From Hyphomicrobiales bacterium (GTDB lineage Bacteria; Pseudomonadota; Alphaproteobacteria; Rhizobiales; NORP267): a DNA stretch of 64,000 nucleotides. The stretch is from positions 168,007 to 232,006 of the forward strand of contig JAJFHA010000022.1 of assembly GCA_021775875.1 (NCBI GenBank), written 5' to 3'. The position numbers were made by a program, and so were the translations under genes. This document shows positions 17,841 through 26,065 of the stretch, piece by piece. Numbering within the stretch: the stretch's first letter is position 1; every line of letters begins with the position of its first letter. The notes under the pieces were generated by a model. That model did no database searches. It was not told where the DNA came from and was given only the letters and a program-made list of their open reading frames with translations.

Positions 17841-18641
17841 GTGGATCAATTTTCAGAAAATCTGGCCATAACGGCTTTAAAAGCCGGACGCGCCATTCTC
17901 GACATTTACGAGACCCCGTTCAGCGTCAATATCAAAACCGACAATAGCCCGGTGACCGAAGCTGATCAGCGGGCTGAAGATATTATCCTCGCTGACCTCG
18001 CTCAATTCGCCTCTGATATTCCTGTTATTGCAGAAGAGGCAGCGGCGGCGGGCAATATTCCAGAAGTGGGAGATCGATTTTTTCTTGTGGACCCCCTTGA
18101 CGGCACCAGGGAATTTATCAACCGCAATGGCGAATTTACCGTCAACATCGCGCTCATAGAAAACGGCATTCCGGTTCAGGGCGTAGTTTTAGCTCCCGCC
18201 ACCGGTCGTTTGTTCCTGGCAGCAGGACCGGGTGATTGCATTGAGGTAGAGGTTCCTTTGAGCGATCCCCAGGCGTTTTCTCTCGATAATTCCCAAAATC
18301 TGGAAACCAGTGCACCCCAGGAAAACGGCTTGCGGGTTGTGGCGAGCCGGTCTCACCGCGACCAAAAAACCGAAGACCTGCTGGCAAACTATCAGGTCAG
18401 CGAAATTATTGGCGCCGGATCATCTCTGAAATTCTGTCTCATTGCCTGTGGCGAAGCTGATTTTTACCCCCGCCTCGGACGCACCATGGAATGGGACACA
18501 GCTGCCGGCCAAGCCGTGCTTGAAGCAGCCGGTGGTGTGGTGACGGAATTGGACGGAACCGGATTGCGGTACGGGAAAAAAGAACGTGGATATGACAATC
18601 CTGCTTTTCTGGCCTGGGGCCGCGACCCTTCATCAAGTTAG
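17841..18641 (+). CDS. cysQ: 3'(2'),5'-bisphosphate nucleotidase CysQ
   Basis: A 266-residue magnesium-dependent phosphatase of the inositol monophosphatase fold that hydrolyses PAP (adenosine 3',5'-bisphosphate) from sulfate assimilation. Motifs: DNSPVTEADQRAEDII, the metal-binding DPLDGTREFINRNGEF, and the C-terminal WDTAAGQAVLEAAGG. The start is GTG. Motif spacing and length favour CysQ over SuhB. Its neighbours offer no sulfur genes. Confidence 0.9.
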   Translation: MDQFSENLAITALKAGRAILDIYETPFSVNIKTDNSPVTEADQRAEDIILADLAQFASDIPVIAEEAAAAGNIPEVGDRFFLVDPLDGTREFINRNGEFTVNIALIENGIPVQGVVLAPATGRLFLAAGPGDCIEVEVPLSDPQAFSLDNSQNLETSAPQENGLRVVASRSHRDQKTEDLLANYQVSEIIGAGSSLKFCLIACGEADFYPRLGRTMEWDTAAGQAVLEAAGGVVTELDGTGLRYGKKERGYDNPAFLAWGRDPSSS

Positions 18642-18645
18642 AGCT

Positions 18646-18682
18646 AAAAAAACCACCCGGGTGCGAAGTGCGCCCGGGTGGT
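18646..18682 (-). terminator. Rho-independent terminator for the YHS-domain gene
   Basis: A perfect 10-bp stem (ACCACCCGGG with CCCGGGTGGT) and an 11-base loop. On the minus strand it is followed by a run of seven T, so it ends transcription coming from the gene at 18851-19375, giving a 3' UTR of about 170 bases. On the plus strand there is no T-run, so it is a poor terminator for cysQ. Confidence 0.8.
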
Positions 18683-18850
18683 GAAGGATTCCGTGACAAG
18701 AATCTTGAGATAAACCGTGACATGCAGTGCATGTATGACAAACAGAGTGCAGCAAGATCCGTGCCAGAGGTTTTTACCGGGATAATGCTCATTACGGCGC
18801 ATTATCAGCGATCAAATACACCAACGTCTCAAGATATGTATCATTTCGGA

Positions 18851-19375
18851 TCAGTCGGCCAGGTTTGAATCATTGGCGCTCCAATAGCCTCGTGCCAATT
18901 TCAAAGTCTCTTCCTTATCCATTTCCCAGAGCGCTTGAAATTCCCTGGAATGGAACAACATTAGTCGCCTGTTATGGATCACCCAGATATGCGGGTTGCC
19001 CTCTGTCGGGCTACCACGACCGGCTGCGACCGGGTCATGACCGCCAAATAGAGGCGAATAAACATTCGGGTCAGCCATAAAAGCCGCGCGATTCCCCTCA
19101 TTCGCAAACCGCCAGAACGCGCCACCCCATTCCAGTTCCATTCCGTCAACACCCTTGCGTGGTGCGCCTGCCACAAAATATGCGACAGGATCATAACCCC
19201 CAATCGCAAACCCGTTTTGGGATCCGGCCCAGAATGCGACCGACCCCGCGATGCCACGGCTCAAAATAGATTGGGAGGGGGCAAACAGGCCAAGGCTGAA
19301 CAAAATTAATACAGCAACAAAAACCGTACGGGTCCTGATTGCCAGTTTTTCGCAATTTTGCCCTGTCTTCGACAT
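18851..19375 (-). CDS. YHS domain-containing exported or membrane-anchored protein
   Basis: A 174-residue protein with an N-terminal hydrophobic segment (~17-36, signal anchor or uncleaved signal). Residues ~53-115 form a YHS-like domain: FAIGGYDPVAYFVAGAPRKG, a Trp/Phe-rich strand (GGAFWRFANEGNRAAFM) and DPNVYSPLFGGH. The canonical cysteine is absent, as in many YHS proteins of this type. The family is thought to bind metal or small ligands, but the function is unproven. Confidence 0.75.
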   Translation of the reverse strand: MSKTGQNCEKLAIRTRTVFVAVLILFSLGLFAPSQSILSRGIAGSVAFWAGSQNGFAIGGYDPVAYFVAGAPRKGVDGMELEWGGAFWRFANEGNRAAFMADPNVYSPLFGGHDPVAAGRGSPTEGNPHIWVIHNRRLMLFHSREFQALWEMDKEETLKLARGYWSANDSNLAD

Positions 19376-19517
19376 AAATTATTTTTACCTTTCAGTTCAC
19401 AAACCTGATTTTGGATAATGTTTGTCAACGAATTCCAAACAAAATGATACCACATCGGCATTTTCACAGAGCGCGAAAAACAAAACGCCTCAAAAGAACC
19501 CGGAGATTTAGCAGACC

Positions 19518-20123
19518 ATGAACCGCCTTGCTTTCAATATTCTTGCTGGCCTAACCGCCCTAATGCTGTTCAGCGCACCAACGATAGCCCGCGCAGAGGG
19601 CAACGCTCCAAATCAAATTCCCTACGACCAGAATAATGACAATAGTTATTCACCGGATGAAGTCCTTCGAGCCGGTCATGATTTTTTTGGTGGTGTTTCG
19701 CGCGATTTAGCTCTTGCTGTAGAGAGCCTCTTCTCAAAATACGGCCAACCGAATGGCTACATTCTTGGAGAAGAAGGGGGTGGCGCCATCATTGGCGGCC
19801 TGCGCTATGGTGAAGGCACCCTACACACCCGCAATTCCGGCGAACATAAAATCTATTGGCAAGGCCCCTCAATCGGCTGGGATTTCGGTGCCGATGGTGG
19901 CCGCACCATGATCCTCGTCTATAATATGAACGATACCGAGGAGATGTATCGGCGATATGTCGGCGTCAACGGTTCCGCCTATCTAATTGGCGGGCTCGGC
20001 ATTACCGTGCTCAGTAATAATAATGTTTTTGCCGCTCCGATACGGGCAGGTGTTGGCGCGCGTCTTGGTATTAGCGCCGGGTATCTGAAATTTACCCACC
20101 GCCCAACCTGGAACCCGTTTTAG
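19518..20123 (+). CDS. eipA: EipA-like envelope protein (DUF1134)
   Basis: A 201-residue periplasmic protein with a clear signal peptide (1-~26, ending ARAEG). The mature part matches DUF1134: YSPDEVLRAGHDFFGGVSRD, EEGGGAIIGGLRYGEG, WDFGADGGRTMILVYNM, and a final PTWNPF. In Brucella the EipA homologue supports envelope integrity and is controlled by CtrA. No TTAA-N7-TTAA box is seen in the 142 bases upstream here. Confidence 0.85.
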   Translation: MNRLAFNILAGLTALMLFSAPTIARAEGNAPNQIPYDQNNDNSYSPDEVLRAGHDFFGGVSRDLALAVESLFSKYGQPNGYILGEEGGGAIIGGLRYGEGTLHTRNSGEHKIYWQGPSIGWDFGADGGRTMILVYNMNDTEEMYRRYVGVNGSAYLIGGLGITVLSNNNVFAAPIRAGVGARLGISAGYLKFTHRPTWNPF

Positions 20124-20170
20124 GCCGGCCACAAACCCGTCAAAACAGGCTGGCGGCAAATGTGACTGCT

Positions 20171-20198
20171 CCGTTAGCCAATTAATTTGGACTAACGG
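20171..20198. repeat. Imperfect inverted repeat
   Basis: CCGTTAGCCAA pairs with TTGGACTAACGG (one bulged base) around a short AT loop, between eipA and the coiled-coil gene. No T-tract follows, so it may be an operator or a weak terminator. Confidence 0.35.
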
Positions 20199-20295
20199 GC
20201 CTTATGTCTTAAGGTTAAAAAATGGTTGCGCTGGCAGTTCGTCTCTTCTGCTGGCACATTCCAGCCCTCACTTAATGTTTGTTTGAGGTGGTGCG

Positions 20296-21351
20296 GTGTT
20301 TGAAATTATCATGTTGGTCGCCCTCGGGTTTTTGGTAGCCTCGCTTTTCGCTCTTATGTTATCGCCATTTTTGTGGCGGCGGGCTGTCCGCCTAACCACG
20401 CGGCGGATCCAGGGGACAACTCCTCTTTCCATGTCTGACATACAAGCTGACAAAGATCAGTTGCGGGCTGAATTTGCGATGTCCACGCGCAAACTCGAAA
20501 TGAACGTGGACAACCTCAAACAGCGCACCAACAACCAGTTGCTCGACATTTCCAAACATACCAGCCGGATCAGCGAGTTGACTGCAGAACTAAAAGAAAA
20601 ATCTGACCTCATTGTCGAGCATGAAGACAGCGTCAACGAATACAGCAACAAATTGCAGCGGTCTGAAGATGAGGCCCACAATCTTTTGAAATCCTTCAAG
20701 GAAGCCACCGTGAATTTGCGTCAGGCACGCGATGACGAGGAAGATGCATCCCGGCAATCCGCTGAAGCTCGTACTATTGTAGACGAACAAAAAGTTGAAC
20801 TTGCAGCGCTGAAAACCCGCCTTGCGGCACAGGAACAATCAGTATTTGAATTGACGTCTGAGCGCGACATTCTGACTAAAGAAGCTAGCGTTGCCAGTGA
20901 CCGGTTCAGGTCTTTGGATTCGGATCTCGACGCCTTGAAATTGACCGCAGATGACCGGGGCAATCGTCTTGAAAAACTGACCAGAGAATCCAGCAGCGTT
21001 TCTGACGCCCATGAATCCGCACAAAAAGAACTGGTGGAGCTTCGTACCGAGGTTACCGAATTGCGTCAGCAGGCGCAAAACGGCTGGGACGAAGAACGCA
21101 TGGAGAATGCCATCCTTCGCGAACGCCTTAACGATGTCGCCACCGAAGTGGCACGGATGACACTTGCATTTGAAGGCTCGGACCCCGAAATAGATGCAAT
21201 TCTTGAGCAGGAAGAAACAGGGTTAGCCGATGCTGCCAACGGAAACAGCAAAGCGCGGTCTCAGGGTACCTCACCAGCCAAAAAAGGCGGCAAAGGCAAA
21301 ACCCTTGCTGATCGGATTCGTGTCCTCCAGGCTCAAGTCTCCCGCGCCTGA
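20296..21351 (+). CDS. Membrane-anchored coiled-coil protein, function unknown
   Basis: A 351-residue protein with GTG start (preceded by GAGGTG). Residues 3-~28 are one transmembrane segment. Residues ~52-300 are an almost unbroken coiled coil rich in Glu, Lys, Leu and Arg. The tail (~300-351) is basic and low in complexity, ending LADRIRVLQAQVSRA. Such proteins often organise envelope or polar structures. No domain of known function is recognised. The end overlaps the next gene's likely start by about 32 bases. Confidence 0.7.
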   Translation: MFEIIMLVALGFLVASLFALMLSPFLWRRAVRLTTRRIQGTTPLSMSDIQADKDQLRAEFAMSTRKLEMNVDNLKQRTNNQLLDISKHTSRISELTAELKEKSDLIVEHEDSVNEYSNKLQRSEDEAHNLLKSFKEATVNLRQARDDEEDASRQSAEARTIVDEQKVELAALKTRLAAQEQSVFELTSERDILTKEASVASDRFRSLDSDLDALKLTADDRGNRLEKLTRESSSVSDAHESAQKELVELRTEVTELRQQAQNGWDEERMENAILRERLNDVATEVARMTLAFEGSDPEIDAILEQEETGLADAANGNSKARSQGTSPAKKGGKGKTLADRIRVLQAQVSRA

Positions 21352-22135
21352 TTCAGACCGGAATACTGCTTATAGGCAAAAGTACTTTATCTCGCTCAGA
21401 CGATTTTTTTCCGGGACACTGGCAATCAGTGCAATAATTTCTGCTTGCGGTTCAAGTGTCGCAGCAGCACTGAAAATGCCGCCCCTGCCCGAATTACGCC
21501 CGGCAATCACAAATGCGCCAATTCCTGAAATATCCACTTTGGAGATGGCGCCACCGCCCCGGCCGTTTGAACCTGAGGTAACAATTGCAGCTTGCCAACG
21601 ATCGCTCGCTGATTTCAGCGCAGAATTCTTACCCGTTCAGCCTATTCAGGAGGCAATCGTTTGTGGCCATGCCCATCCGATTATTCTGGAGTCACTATTG
21701 ACGACAAAGGTAACCCTGCTTCCGGCAGCTACATCAAATTGTAATATGGCAGGTGCCCTTGCGCGCTGGCTGGAAAATTATGTGCAACCAGCCGCCACCA
21801 CACATTTTGGTGAACCGGTGGTCGCGCTCCGAAATGCCTCATCCTATGTCTGCCGCACCCGCAACAATGTACCGGGCGCACGGGTCAGCGAACATGCCAC
21901 TGCAAACGCGCTGGACGTATCAGCTTTTCAGCTTCGCTCAGGAAACTGGATCAGTGTTTTGGAACATTGGCCAACTGAAGGGCCGGAGGGATTATTATTA
22001 CGTACAGCGCACCAGGGCGGCTGCGCAGAGTTCACCACAATGCTCGGACCGGAAGCCAATGCCAGTCATCTGGATCATTTTCATCTGGATTTAGGCCGCC
22101 ACGGCAGCACAGGTACTTACCGGATTTGCGAATAA
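21320..22135 (+). CDS. Extensin-like family lipoprotein
   Basis: The C-terminal ~170 residues match the extensin-like domain of Alphaproteobacteria: CNMAGALARWLENYVQPAA, YVCRTRNNVPGARVSEHATA and HLDHFHLDLGRHG, with paired cysteines and a His-rich end resembling a peptidase-like metal site. I place the start at GTG 21320, giving 271 residues, because an upstream reading frame extension lies inside the previous gene. A hydrophobic segment ending IISAC then looks like a lipobox. The start is uncertain. The role may be in the cell wall. Confidence 0.7.
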   Translation: MSSRLKSPAPDSDRNTAYRQKYFISLRRFFSGTLAISAIISACGSSVAAALKMPPLPELRPAITNAPIPEISTLEMAPPPRPFEPEVTIAACQRSLADFSAEFLPVQPIQEAIVCGHAHPIILESLLTTKVTLLPAATSNCNMAGALARWLENYVQPAATTHFGEPVVALRNASSYVCRTRNNVPGARVSEHATANALDVSAFQLRSGNWISVLEHWPTEGPEGLLLRTAHQGGCAEFTTMLGPEANASHLDHFHLDLGRHGSTGTYRICE

Positions 22136-22163
22136 TCACGTTTGGTCATTGGCCTGAACATGA

Positions 22164-22619
22164 TCAGTGCCGTCGATGACGCCACCATCCACCACGTCTT
22201 GCTTCGCCAATTTCAGCGCGTGAATCTGCATCAGACGCCTCAATCGCCCGCAATACGGCAGCCTGCCCGACCGCTTGCACATCATTTAATTGCTGTCGCA
22301 CGTCCGCCATCGATTGTTCGAGAGCCGCCTTGTCGAGATTTTCCTGACGCATCAGCGAAAACATCTGTTGCCGGGCATCGCGCAATTCCAGAAATTCGCG
22401 GTCCATGTCAGGGCGCACTTCATCCAGTTCACCATGCAAAATTTCGCGAATTTCATGGGGAAACCGATGCGCGAACGCTCCAAGCATATGATGGATCGCA
22501 CCTGATCGCTCAGGGCCATGAAACCGTGACGCCGCAAAGCCCGCTACAAACAGGTTCAGCGACAAAGAAATGCCGAACAATATCAGAAGCGTGATCGCCC
22601 AATTTCCTCGTATGGTCAT
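22164..22619 (-). CDS. Periplasmic heavy-metal sensor-like protein
   Basis: A 151-residue protein with an N-terminal membrane anchor (~8-30) and a helical periplasmic domain. It resembles the CnrX/ZraP-type 'heavy-metal sensor' family: a helix with HMLGAFAHRFPHEIREIL, then ARQQMFSLMRQENLDKAALEQSM. The tail is His/Arg-rich (WWRHRRH). It overlaps the upstream small membrane gene by ATGA and is the last gene of the sigma-factor operon, so it probably feeds a periplasmic signal to the anti-sigma protein. Confidence 0.7.
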   Translation of the reverse strand: MTIRGNWAITLLILFGISLSLNLFVAGFAASRFHGPERSGAIHHMLGAFAHRFPHEIREILHGELDEVRPDMDREFLELRDARQQMFSLMRQENLDKAALEQSMADVRQQLNDVQAVGQAAVLRAIEASDADSRAEIGEARRGGWWRHRRH

Positions 22620-22930
22620 AAAATTTCCAAAACAGTCTGGCTCTCTTCAAACAGCATGATCGACAATTCACTCGCCCCGCCCAGATCAAACAGACCTGGA
22701 TCAAGCGTACCGGCAACATAGCCAAGTCCGACAAACGAGGCCGCAAGCGCCCCACCAATTGTCGCCACGAGGGGATGCGAAACCCGCGCCAGAAAATGTC
22801 CTACCCCTGCTCGCGCCCGAACGTTAGCAATGATCCGTCCGGTCAGCGCCGCCCCCACTGGTTCCACATGGAGCGCTTCGTCAATTTGACGGTCCATCCA
22901 GGACTGGTCACTTTCTGTTTTGTTTGTCAT
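22616..22930 (-). CDS. Small membrane protein, probable anti-sigma factor
   Basis: A 104-residue protein with a short cytoplasmic N-terminus (WMDRQIDEALHVEPVGAALTGRI) and one or two hydrophobic segments (~54-85). No zinc-binding anti-sigma motif (HxxxCxxC) is present. Its role is inferred from position: it follows the ECF sigma gene by 9 bases and overlaps the sensor gene by ATGA, the usual sigma/anti-sigma/sensor order. Confidence 0.55.
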   Translation of the reverse strand: MTNKTESDQSWMDRQIDEALHVEPVGAALTGRIIANVRARAGVGHFLARVSHPLVATIGGALAASFVGLGYVAGTLDPGLFDLGGASELSIMLFEESQTVLEIL

Positions 22931-22939
22931 GTCTGATCT

Positions 22940-23539
22940 CTATCCCCGCTCGCTGTTTTCGCGTGCTATTTTTTTCTCGCGCAAAGTCCGCCGCGCGCGT
23001 GAAATGGCCTGTTCAACCGCACCAATACTAGTGCCCATGGTTGCTGCGATCACCGCATTCGGTTCGCCAGCCAGCGCAGAAAGCAATAAGGCTGCTTTTT
23101 GCTTGTCGGGCAAATTGGCAATATCAGCTTGCACAATCGCCAGATCTTGCCGCGCCCCAATGACCCGTTCAGGTCCGGGTTCCGGGGTAGCAGCACTATC
23201 AGCCTCTACGCCAAAGCCGGAGAACCATGACCGCGCCTTGCGACGCCGCGCCCGGTCTGTGCAAAGGTTGAGCGTGACCCGGTAAAGCCAGGACGAGAAG
23301 GTGGCTTCGCCATCCGCATCCCATTTGTCTTTTGCCCGCCAGACCCGCCAGAAAACCTCCTGAACGATATCTTCGCTCGCTGTCATATCGTTGGTATAGC
23401 GAAGGGCAATGGCACGGATTTTTTCAGCGTGCCGCCCTACAAGGCGTGCGAAAGCGCGTTCATCACCAGCAGCGCTGTCTGCGACGAGCTGGTGATCGCT
23501 GATCGATCCGCTTTGCCCCTGCTGTACCAATGTCAGCAT
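22940..23539 (-). CDS. ECF-family RNA polymerase sigma factor
   Basis: A ~199-residue alternative sigma factor. Region 2 is visible as ALRYTNDMTASEDIVQEVFWRVWRAKDKW with FSSWLYRVTLNLC. Region 4 shows LPDKQKAALLLSALAGEPN and a helix-turn-helix GTSIGAVEQAISRARRTL. The start is set at ATG 23539 because GGAG lies 4 bases before it, whereas the longer form would need TTG. It should direct RNA polymerase to genes for the metal/envelope response, including perhaps the adjacent EF-hand gene. Confidence 0.88.
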   Translation of the reverse strand: MLTLVQQGQSGSISDHQLVADSAAGDERAFARLVGRHAEKIRAIALRYTNDMTASEDIVQEVFWRVWRAKDKWDADGEATFSSWLYRVTLNLCTDRARRRKARSWFSGFGVEADSAATPEPGPERVIGARQDLAIVQADIANLPDKQKAALLLSALAGEPNAVIAATMGTSIGAVEQAISRARRTLREKKIARENSERG

Positions 23540-23563
23540 TACGCTCCACAATTTTTCCGGTGT

Positions 23564-23598
23564 CCCGAGGATACCACGCTAATCGCGTTATCCTCGGG
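23564..23598. repeat. Hairpin between EF-hand gene and ECF sigma gene
   Basis: A perfect 10-bp inverted repeat (CCCGAGGATA with TATCCTCGGG) with a 15-base loop lies in the 79-base gap. No T-run follows in the minus direction. It could reduce read-through or stabilise the upstream EF-hand mRNA. Confidence 0.5.
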
Positions 23599-23618
23599 CA
23601 AGATTTCAGGAAATGATA

Positions 23619-24395
23619 TTATTCGTCGCCACCACGCGGATTGTCTTGATGCCATTGGCGATGATTGCCATGCCAAGTGCTACGATTGTTGCGCATCTGG
23701 TCCATTTCTTCACGCGATACCCTGCCGTCGCCATCCCCATCAGCCTGGCTGAACATACGCGGTTCGCTGGCCAAAAATTCAGCGAGAGAAATTTCACCAT
23801 TTTCATCCGTATCGAGGCGTTCAAACATGCCGCCTCCACGATGTTCCCCATGACCCTGGCCATGACCTTGGCCTGTCATGCCGCCTTGATGCTGACCGCC
23901 GTGGCCATTGCCATGACCGTGGTCTTGTCCGCCCATACCATGGCCCTGTCCGTGACCGCCCATACCGTGGCGCTGACCATATCCGCCCATATCATGGCCG
24001 TGACCTTGTCCGCCCATACCATGGCCCTGTCCGTGACCACCCATGCCATGTCGCTGACCATGCCCTCCGCCGCCATGACGTCTGCCATGTTGTCGGCCAC
24101 GCATCGCCGCATGGCTTTCCTGCATTTCTTCGCGGGTCACAACACCATCACTATTGGGGTCATGGCGTTCGAACAGCCGGGTGCGGAAATTTTCGATTTC
24201 AGCTTTATCAACAAAGCCGTCTTCGTCCCTGTCAAGAAACCAGAACATCATGCCCTGCATCATGCCCATACCGGGCATCCCGCCACCATGGCGACTCTGT
24301 CCCTGACCGGGACCATGGGCAAATGCCGCACTGCCAATGCCGAGCGCCGCAACGATGCTGGAGGTGATAAGAAGTTTCTTCGTGAAAGGTGTCAT
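23619..24395 (-). CDS. Secreted EF-hand protein with Gly/His repeat region
   Basis: A 258-residue exported protein (signal peptide ~1-26, ending AAFAHG). Four EF-hand loops are visible: DRDEDGFVDKAE, DPNSDGVVTREE, DTDENGEISLAE and DGDGDGRVSREE. Between the second and third is a low-complexity stretch of GHGQGHGMGG-type repeats, very rich in Gly, His and Met, which could bind transition metals. It lies upstream of the ECF sigma gene on the same strand. A calcium- or metal-linked envelope role is inferred. Confidence 0.85.
   Translation of the reverse strand: MTPFTKKLLITSSIVAALGIGSAAFAHGPGQGQSRHGGGMPGMGMMQGMMFWFLDRDEDGFVDKAEIENFRTRLFERHDPNSDGVVTREEMQESHAAMRGRQHGRRHGGGGHGQRHGMGGHGQGHGMGGQGHGHDMGGYGQRHGMGGHGQGHGMGGQDHGHGNGHGGQHQGGMTGQGHGQGHGEHRGGGMFERLDTDENGEISLAEFLASEPRMFSQADGDGDGRVSREEMDQMRNNRSTWHGNHRQWHQDNPRGGDE
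23870..24100 (-). repeat. Gly/His/Met repeat array inside the EF-hand gene
   Basis: Degenerate tandem units based on GHGQGHGMGG, GYGQRHGMGG and GQGHGHDMGG. At DNA level they recur as variants of CATGGCCCTGTCC (plus strand reading) in 24-48-base periods, so copy number may vary between strains. Confidence 0.75.
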
Positions 24396-24488
24396 GGATA
24401 ATTCTCCGTCAGATTAAATTAGCAATTCCTGCCTGCCTCACCCCCTTACACGTCGGCGAAGCCGAAACCTGACGGAAATTTTTATTTT

Positions 24489-24557
24489 CGTCATCCCGGG
24501 CAGTGTGGGCGCAGCCCATCACGTGATCCGCAATCCAGCGTAAAAAGCGGCGAAGCC
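24489..24557. repeat. Dispersed palindromic repeat, copy 1
   Basis: Starts CGTCATCCCGG, then a GTGTGGGCGCAGCCCATCA block identical to copy 2 at 32988-33090, then GTGATCCGCAATCCAGC and GGCGAAGCC. It lacks the closing arm present in copies 2 and 3. It lies in the 173-base gap between the DUF6476 and EF-hand genes. Confidence 0.7.
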
Positions 24558-24568
24558 ACTTATTGTCG

Positions 24569-24934
24569 CTATTGGGTAAAATTAATCCGGCCCAGCTGCT
24601 GACCAGTTTTCAGGTCAAAAACCATGATTGCCTGGCTATCATGAGACCCGTAACGCACCGTGAGGCGATGATCCGCCTGGCTCATTTCAAGTATCTGCGC
24701 GCCAGCAGGCAATGTTGCTTCAATCGACCACGGCTCCGCTCCCGCCCCGCGCGTCGCAGTTGCCGGATTATTCCCCATATTGGCTGCCCGGTAGATAATT
24801 GTCGAAAAGACTGCAATAAAGCCCACAACGAGCAACACGCCCATCACATAGACGGTTGTTTTCAAGCCACGCGGCGCTTGCGGGACAATTTCTTCGCCTT
24901 CTTTGGCATTATCCATCTGGTGTTCCATATTCAT
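24569..24934 (-). CDS. DUF6476 family small membrane protein
   Basis: A 121-residue protein: a short acidic N-terminus, one transmembrane segment (~27-48) and an extracytoplasmic beta-rich domain (ATLPAGAQILEMSQADHRLT, IMVFDLKTGQQLGRI). It matches the DUF6476 family as I recall it, usually found beside rluD in Alphaproteobacteria. Function unknown. If the first ATG is used, its start codon overlaps the divergent rluD start codon. Later in-frame ATGs at 24928 and 24916 are alternatives. Confidence 0.65.
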   Translation of the reverse strand: MNMEHQMDNAKEGEEIVPQAPRGLKTTVYVMGVLLVVGFIAVFSTIIYRAANMGNNPATATRGAGAEPWSIEATLPAGAQILEMSQADHRLTVRYGSHDSQAIMVFDLKTGQQLGRINFTQ

Positions 24935-25946
24935 GACTGACGAACCATCCCGTTTTTTTGAAATTACGATCGATCCGGATCAAACCGGGCTTCGCCTCGA
25001 TCAGTTTCTTGGCAATAACATTGAATTTCTAAGCCGCACCCGGATCAAGGCATTGATCAAAGACGGCCAGGCCACCCTTGACGGGCGCAAGATAGAAGAG
25101 CCCAACTACCGGGTCAACGAGGGAGATGAAATCTCTCTGGTTATTCCGCCAGCCGAACCGCCCGAACCGGACGGCGAAGATATCCCGCTCGATATTCTGT
25201 TTGAAGATGATCACCTGATTGTCATCAACAAACCGGCCGGACTTGTGGTCCATCCCGGCGCCGGTAATTGGACAGGAACCCTTGTAAACGCGCTGATCGC
25301 TCATTGCGGCGACAGCCTGTCAGGCATCGGCGGGGTCAAGCGGCCCGGCATCGTTCACCGGCTGGATAAAGATACCAGCGGCGTGATGGTTATTGCGAAA
25401 ACAGATAAGGCACATCAGGAACTGGCCGCCCAATTCGCCGATCACGGCAAATCAGGCATTCTGGAGCGGGCCTATCAGGCTTTTGTCTGGGGTGCGCTAC
25501 AACCAACATTCGGAACCATTGAGACATTTCTTGGCCGCTCTGACCGCAACCGTTTGAAACGCGCAATTGTCAAGGAATCCCGCCCTGACGCCCGCCAGGC
25601 TGTTACCCATTACAAGGTTACAAAAACCTTTGGCGGCGCCAAGAAACACCCGGCTGTATCTTTGGTTGAATGCCGCCTTGAGACCGGGCGCACCCACCAG
25701 ATCCGCGTCCATTTGGCCCATATCGGCCACCCCTTGCTTGGCGACGCGCTTTACGGCCAGGGTTTTAAAACCCGCGAAGCCTTGCTCGACGATAATGCCC
25801 GGGAAGCCCTGAAAAACCTGTCGCGTCAGGCTCTACATGCGTTTTTCCTGAAATTCAGCCACCCCGAAACTGAAGAACCAATGGAATTCTCAGCCCCGCT
25901 TCCGTCAGACCTTGCTGAATTGAATAAGGCCCTGAAAAACGCCTGA
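24933..25946 (+). CDS. rluD: 23S rRNA pseudouridine synthase RluD
   Basis: A 337-residue enzyme that makes pseudouridines in helix 69 of 23S rRNA. An S4 RNA-binding domain (~15-75: GLRLDQFL, SRTRIKALIKDGQ) precedes the catalytic domain with the Asp in IVHRLDKDTSGVMVIAKT, then ETGRTHQIRVHLAHIGHPLLGD. Start ATG 24933 is preferred to an upstream in-frame ATG because the family begins close before the S4 domain. The RluD subtype (rather than RluC) follows from synteny with rpoH. Confidence 0.93.
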   Translation: MTDEPSRFFEITIDPDQTGLRLDQFLGNNIEFLSRTRIKALIKDGQATLDGRKIEEPNYRVNEGDEISLVIPPAEPPEPDGEDIPLDILFEDDHLIVINKPAGLVVHPGAGNWTGTLVNALIAHCGDSLSGIGGVKRPGIVHRLDKDTSGVMVIAKTDKAHQELAAQFADHGKSGILERAYQAFVWGALQPTFGTIETFLGRSDRNRLKRAIVKESRPDARQAVTHYKVTKTFGGAKKHPAVSLVECRLETGRTHQIRVHLAHIGHPLLGDALYGQGFKTREALLDDNAREALKNLSRQALHAFFLKFSHPETEEPMEFSAPLPSDLAELNKALKNA

Positions 25947-26010
25947 ACCGGGCAGTTCTTTATTCAGGCCTTTAATTCGCCAAAAACAACATTATATAAA
26001 CCATAACGGA

Positions 26011-26040
26011 CGGGGTGGATTTCGCTTATGCGAAACCCCG
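26011..26040 (+). promoter_or_regulatory. Hairpin in the rpoH leader
   Basis: TTTCGC-TTAT-GCGAAA forms a 6-bp stem, extended by CGGGG/CCCCG across a 4-base bulge. It ends 25 bases before the rpoH start codon. rpoH translation is often controlled by mRNA structure, so this is a candidate thermosensor or stability element. Confidence 0.35.
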
Positions 26041-26065
26041 CAAACAAGTATGGGGAACAATAAAA

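Noticed and set aside
21230..21319. Longest form of the extensin-like gene starting at ATG 21230
   Set aside because: It would overlap 121 bases of the coiled-coil gene and put about 30 basic residues before the signal peptide.
23613..24401. 262-codon hydrophobic-looking frame on the plus strand
   Set aside because: Antisense to the EF-hand gene. The apparent membrane pattern comes from the Gly/His repeat read backwards.
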